From the NCBI GenBank assembly GCA_902464635.1, contig CABQKC010000049.1:1-5775 (forward strand): a stretch of 5,775 bases of DNA, written 5' to 3'. Origin of the DNA: an uncultured Caryophanales bacterium (GTDB lineage Bacteria > Bacillota_I > Bacilli_A > RFN20 > CAG-826). The notes below the pieces were generated by a model that had not been told where the DNA came from, ran no database searches, and saw only the letters and a program-made list of their open reading frames with translations. Shown one piece after another: positions 5,681-5,775 of the stretch (its first letter is position 1; each line of letters starts with the position of its first letter). The position numbers and the translations under genes are program-made.

Positions 5681-5775
5681 AAGGACCGCTCCCTTCTAGT
5701 GTCAACTATGTGTTGTTGCCGAACAATGTTTGGAAGATCCATTACGACATTTTCTAAAGAGGTTTTTGAGAGTTC
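5677..5775 (-). CDS. hsdS: Second half-length HsdS, C-terminal end only (runs off the window)
   Basis: Only the last 32 codons are visible, reading in from the right edge. They encode the end of a TRD, with LSKTSLENV followed by MDLPNIV, then RQQHIVDT, and end in TRRERSL and a TGA. The SK..LEN...LP....QQ.IV pattern is the standard end of an HsdS TRD just before the conserved helix. As in its neighbour, that helix is missing because the frame closes right after the repeat. The TGA overlaps the ATG of the next half-gene by four bases, so the two would be translated in a coupled manner if transcribed. Outside the repeat its sequence differs from the neighbour, so it should carry a different specificity. 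Its start, promoter and length are beyond the window. Confidence 0.8.
   Translation of the reverse strand, partial: ELSKTSLENVVMDLPNIVRQQHIVDTRRERSL
5689..5695 (-). promoter_or_regulatory. Ribosome binding site of the inverted half-hsdS
   Basis: AAGGGAG on the minus strand lies eight bases before the ATG at 5680-5678. It begins two bases beyond the 19-bp repeat, so repeat, ribosome site and start codon form one compact block at the head of the cassette and confirm the chosen start. Confidence 0.75.
5697..5715 (-). repeat. 19-bp repeat, copy 2, between the two half-hsdS genes (putative recombination site)
   Basis: A perfect second copy of TAGTGTCAACTATGTGTTG, 452 bases from the first and in the same orientation. 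It encodes QHIVDT in the right-hand half-hsdS. Upstream of QHIVDT the two genes use different codons for the preceding Gln (CAG versus CAA) and then diverge completely; on the other side the flanks are unrelated. Confidence 0.75.

Noticed and set aside
5245..5715. 19-bp direct repeats as target-site duplications of an insertion sequence
   Set aside because: The enclosed 452 bases encode a half-HsdS and no transposase or terminal inverted repeats, and the repeats are longer than usual target duplications and sit in the same HsdS motif.

Overview
The window looks like a chromosomal segment of a low-GC Gram-positive bacterium, Bacillota/Mycoplasmatota-like and possibly of class Bacilli. This rests on AT-rich codons, AGA/AGG-dominated arginine use in the housekeeping genes, a short methionyl-tRNA synthetase without the C-terminal tRNA-binding domain, and a TRAM-domain RlmD/RlmCD-type rRNA methyltransferase. 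TGA serves as a stop codon, so the mycoplasma code is not used. I cannot place it to genus.

Region 1 (1-3108) is housekeeping: metG followed one base later by a 23S rRNA m5U methyltransferase gene, closed by a strong intrinsic terminator. Region 2 (3109-3538) is about 430 bases with no convincing gene. It holds two perfect 9-bp inverted repeats, three degenerate copies of a GGGATAGGTG-like motif, and other AT/GGCC-rich repeated pieces, and may encode a structured RNA or be element debris.

Region 3 (3539-5775) is a type I restriction-modification locus. A small XRE-family regulator has an extended -10 promoter almost abutting its start codon, so its mRNA may be leaderless. A 7-bp dyad overlaps the -35 region and is a candidate autoregulatory operator. 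Three bases after the regulator comes hsdM, complete with DPCCGSGG and NPPY motifs. Arginine codon use changes sharply at hsdM, suggesting separate acquisition.

The most interesting part follows hsdM. Instead of a co-oriented hsdS, two half-length specificity-subunit genes, each with a single target-recognition domain (TRD), lie in tandem on the opposite strand. Each ends just after the conserved QQHIVDT motif. That motif is encoded by a perfectly repeated 19-bp sequence, one copy of which contains the hsdM stop codon. The second half-gene is truncated exactly there and runs antisense into hsdM. This is the arrangement expected of a recombinational TRD-cassette array (phase-variable DNA specificity) caught in one orientation. 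The expressed hsdS, the recombinase and hsdR would lie to the right of the window. That interpretation is inference; the repeat, the truncation and the orientation are read directly from the sequence.
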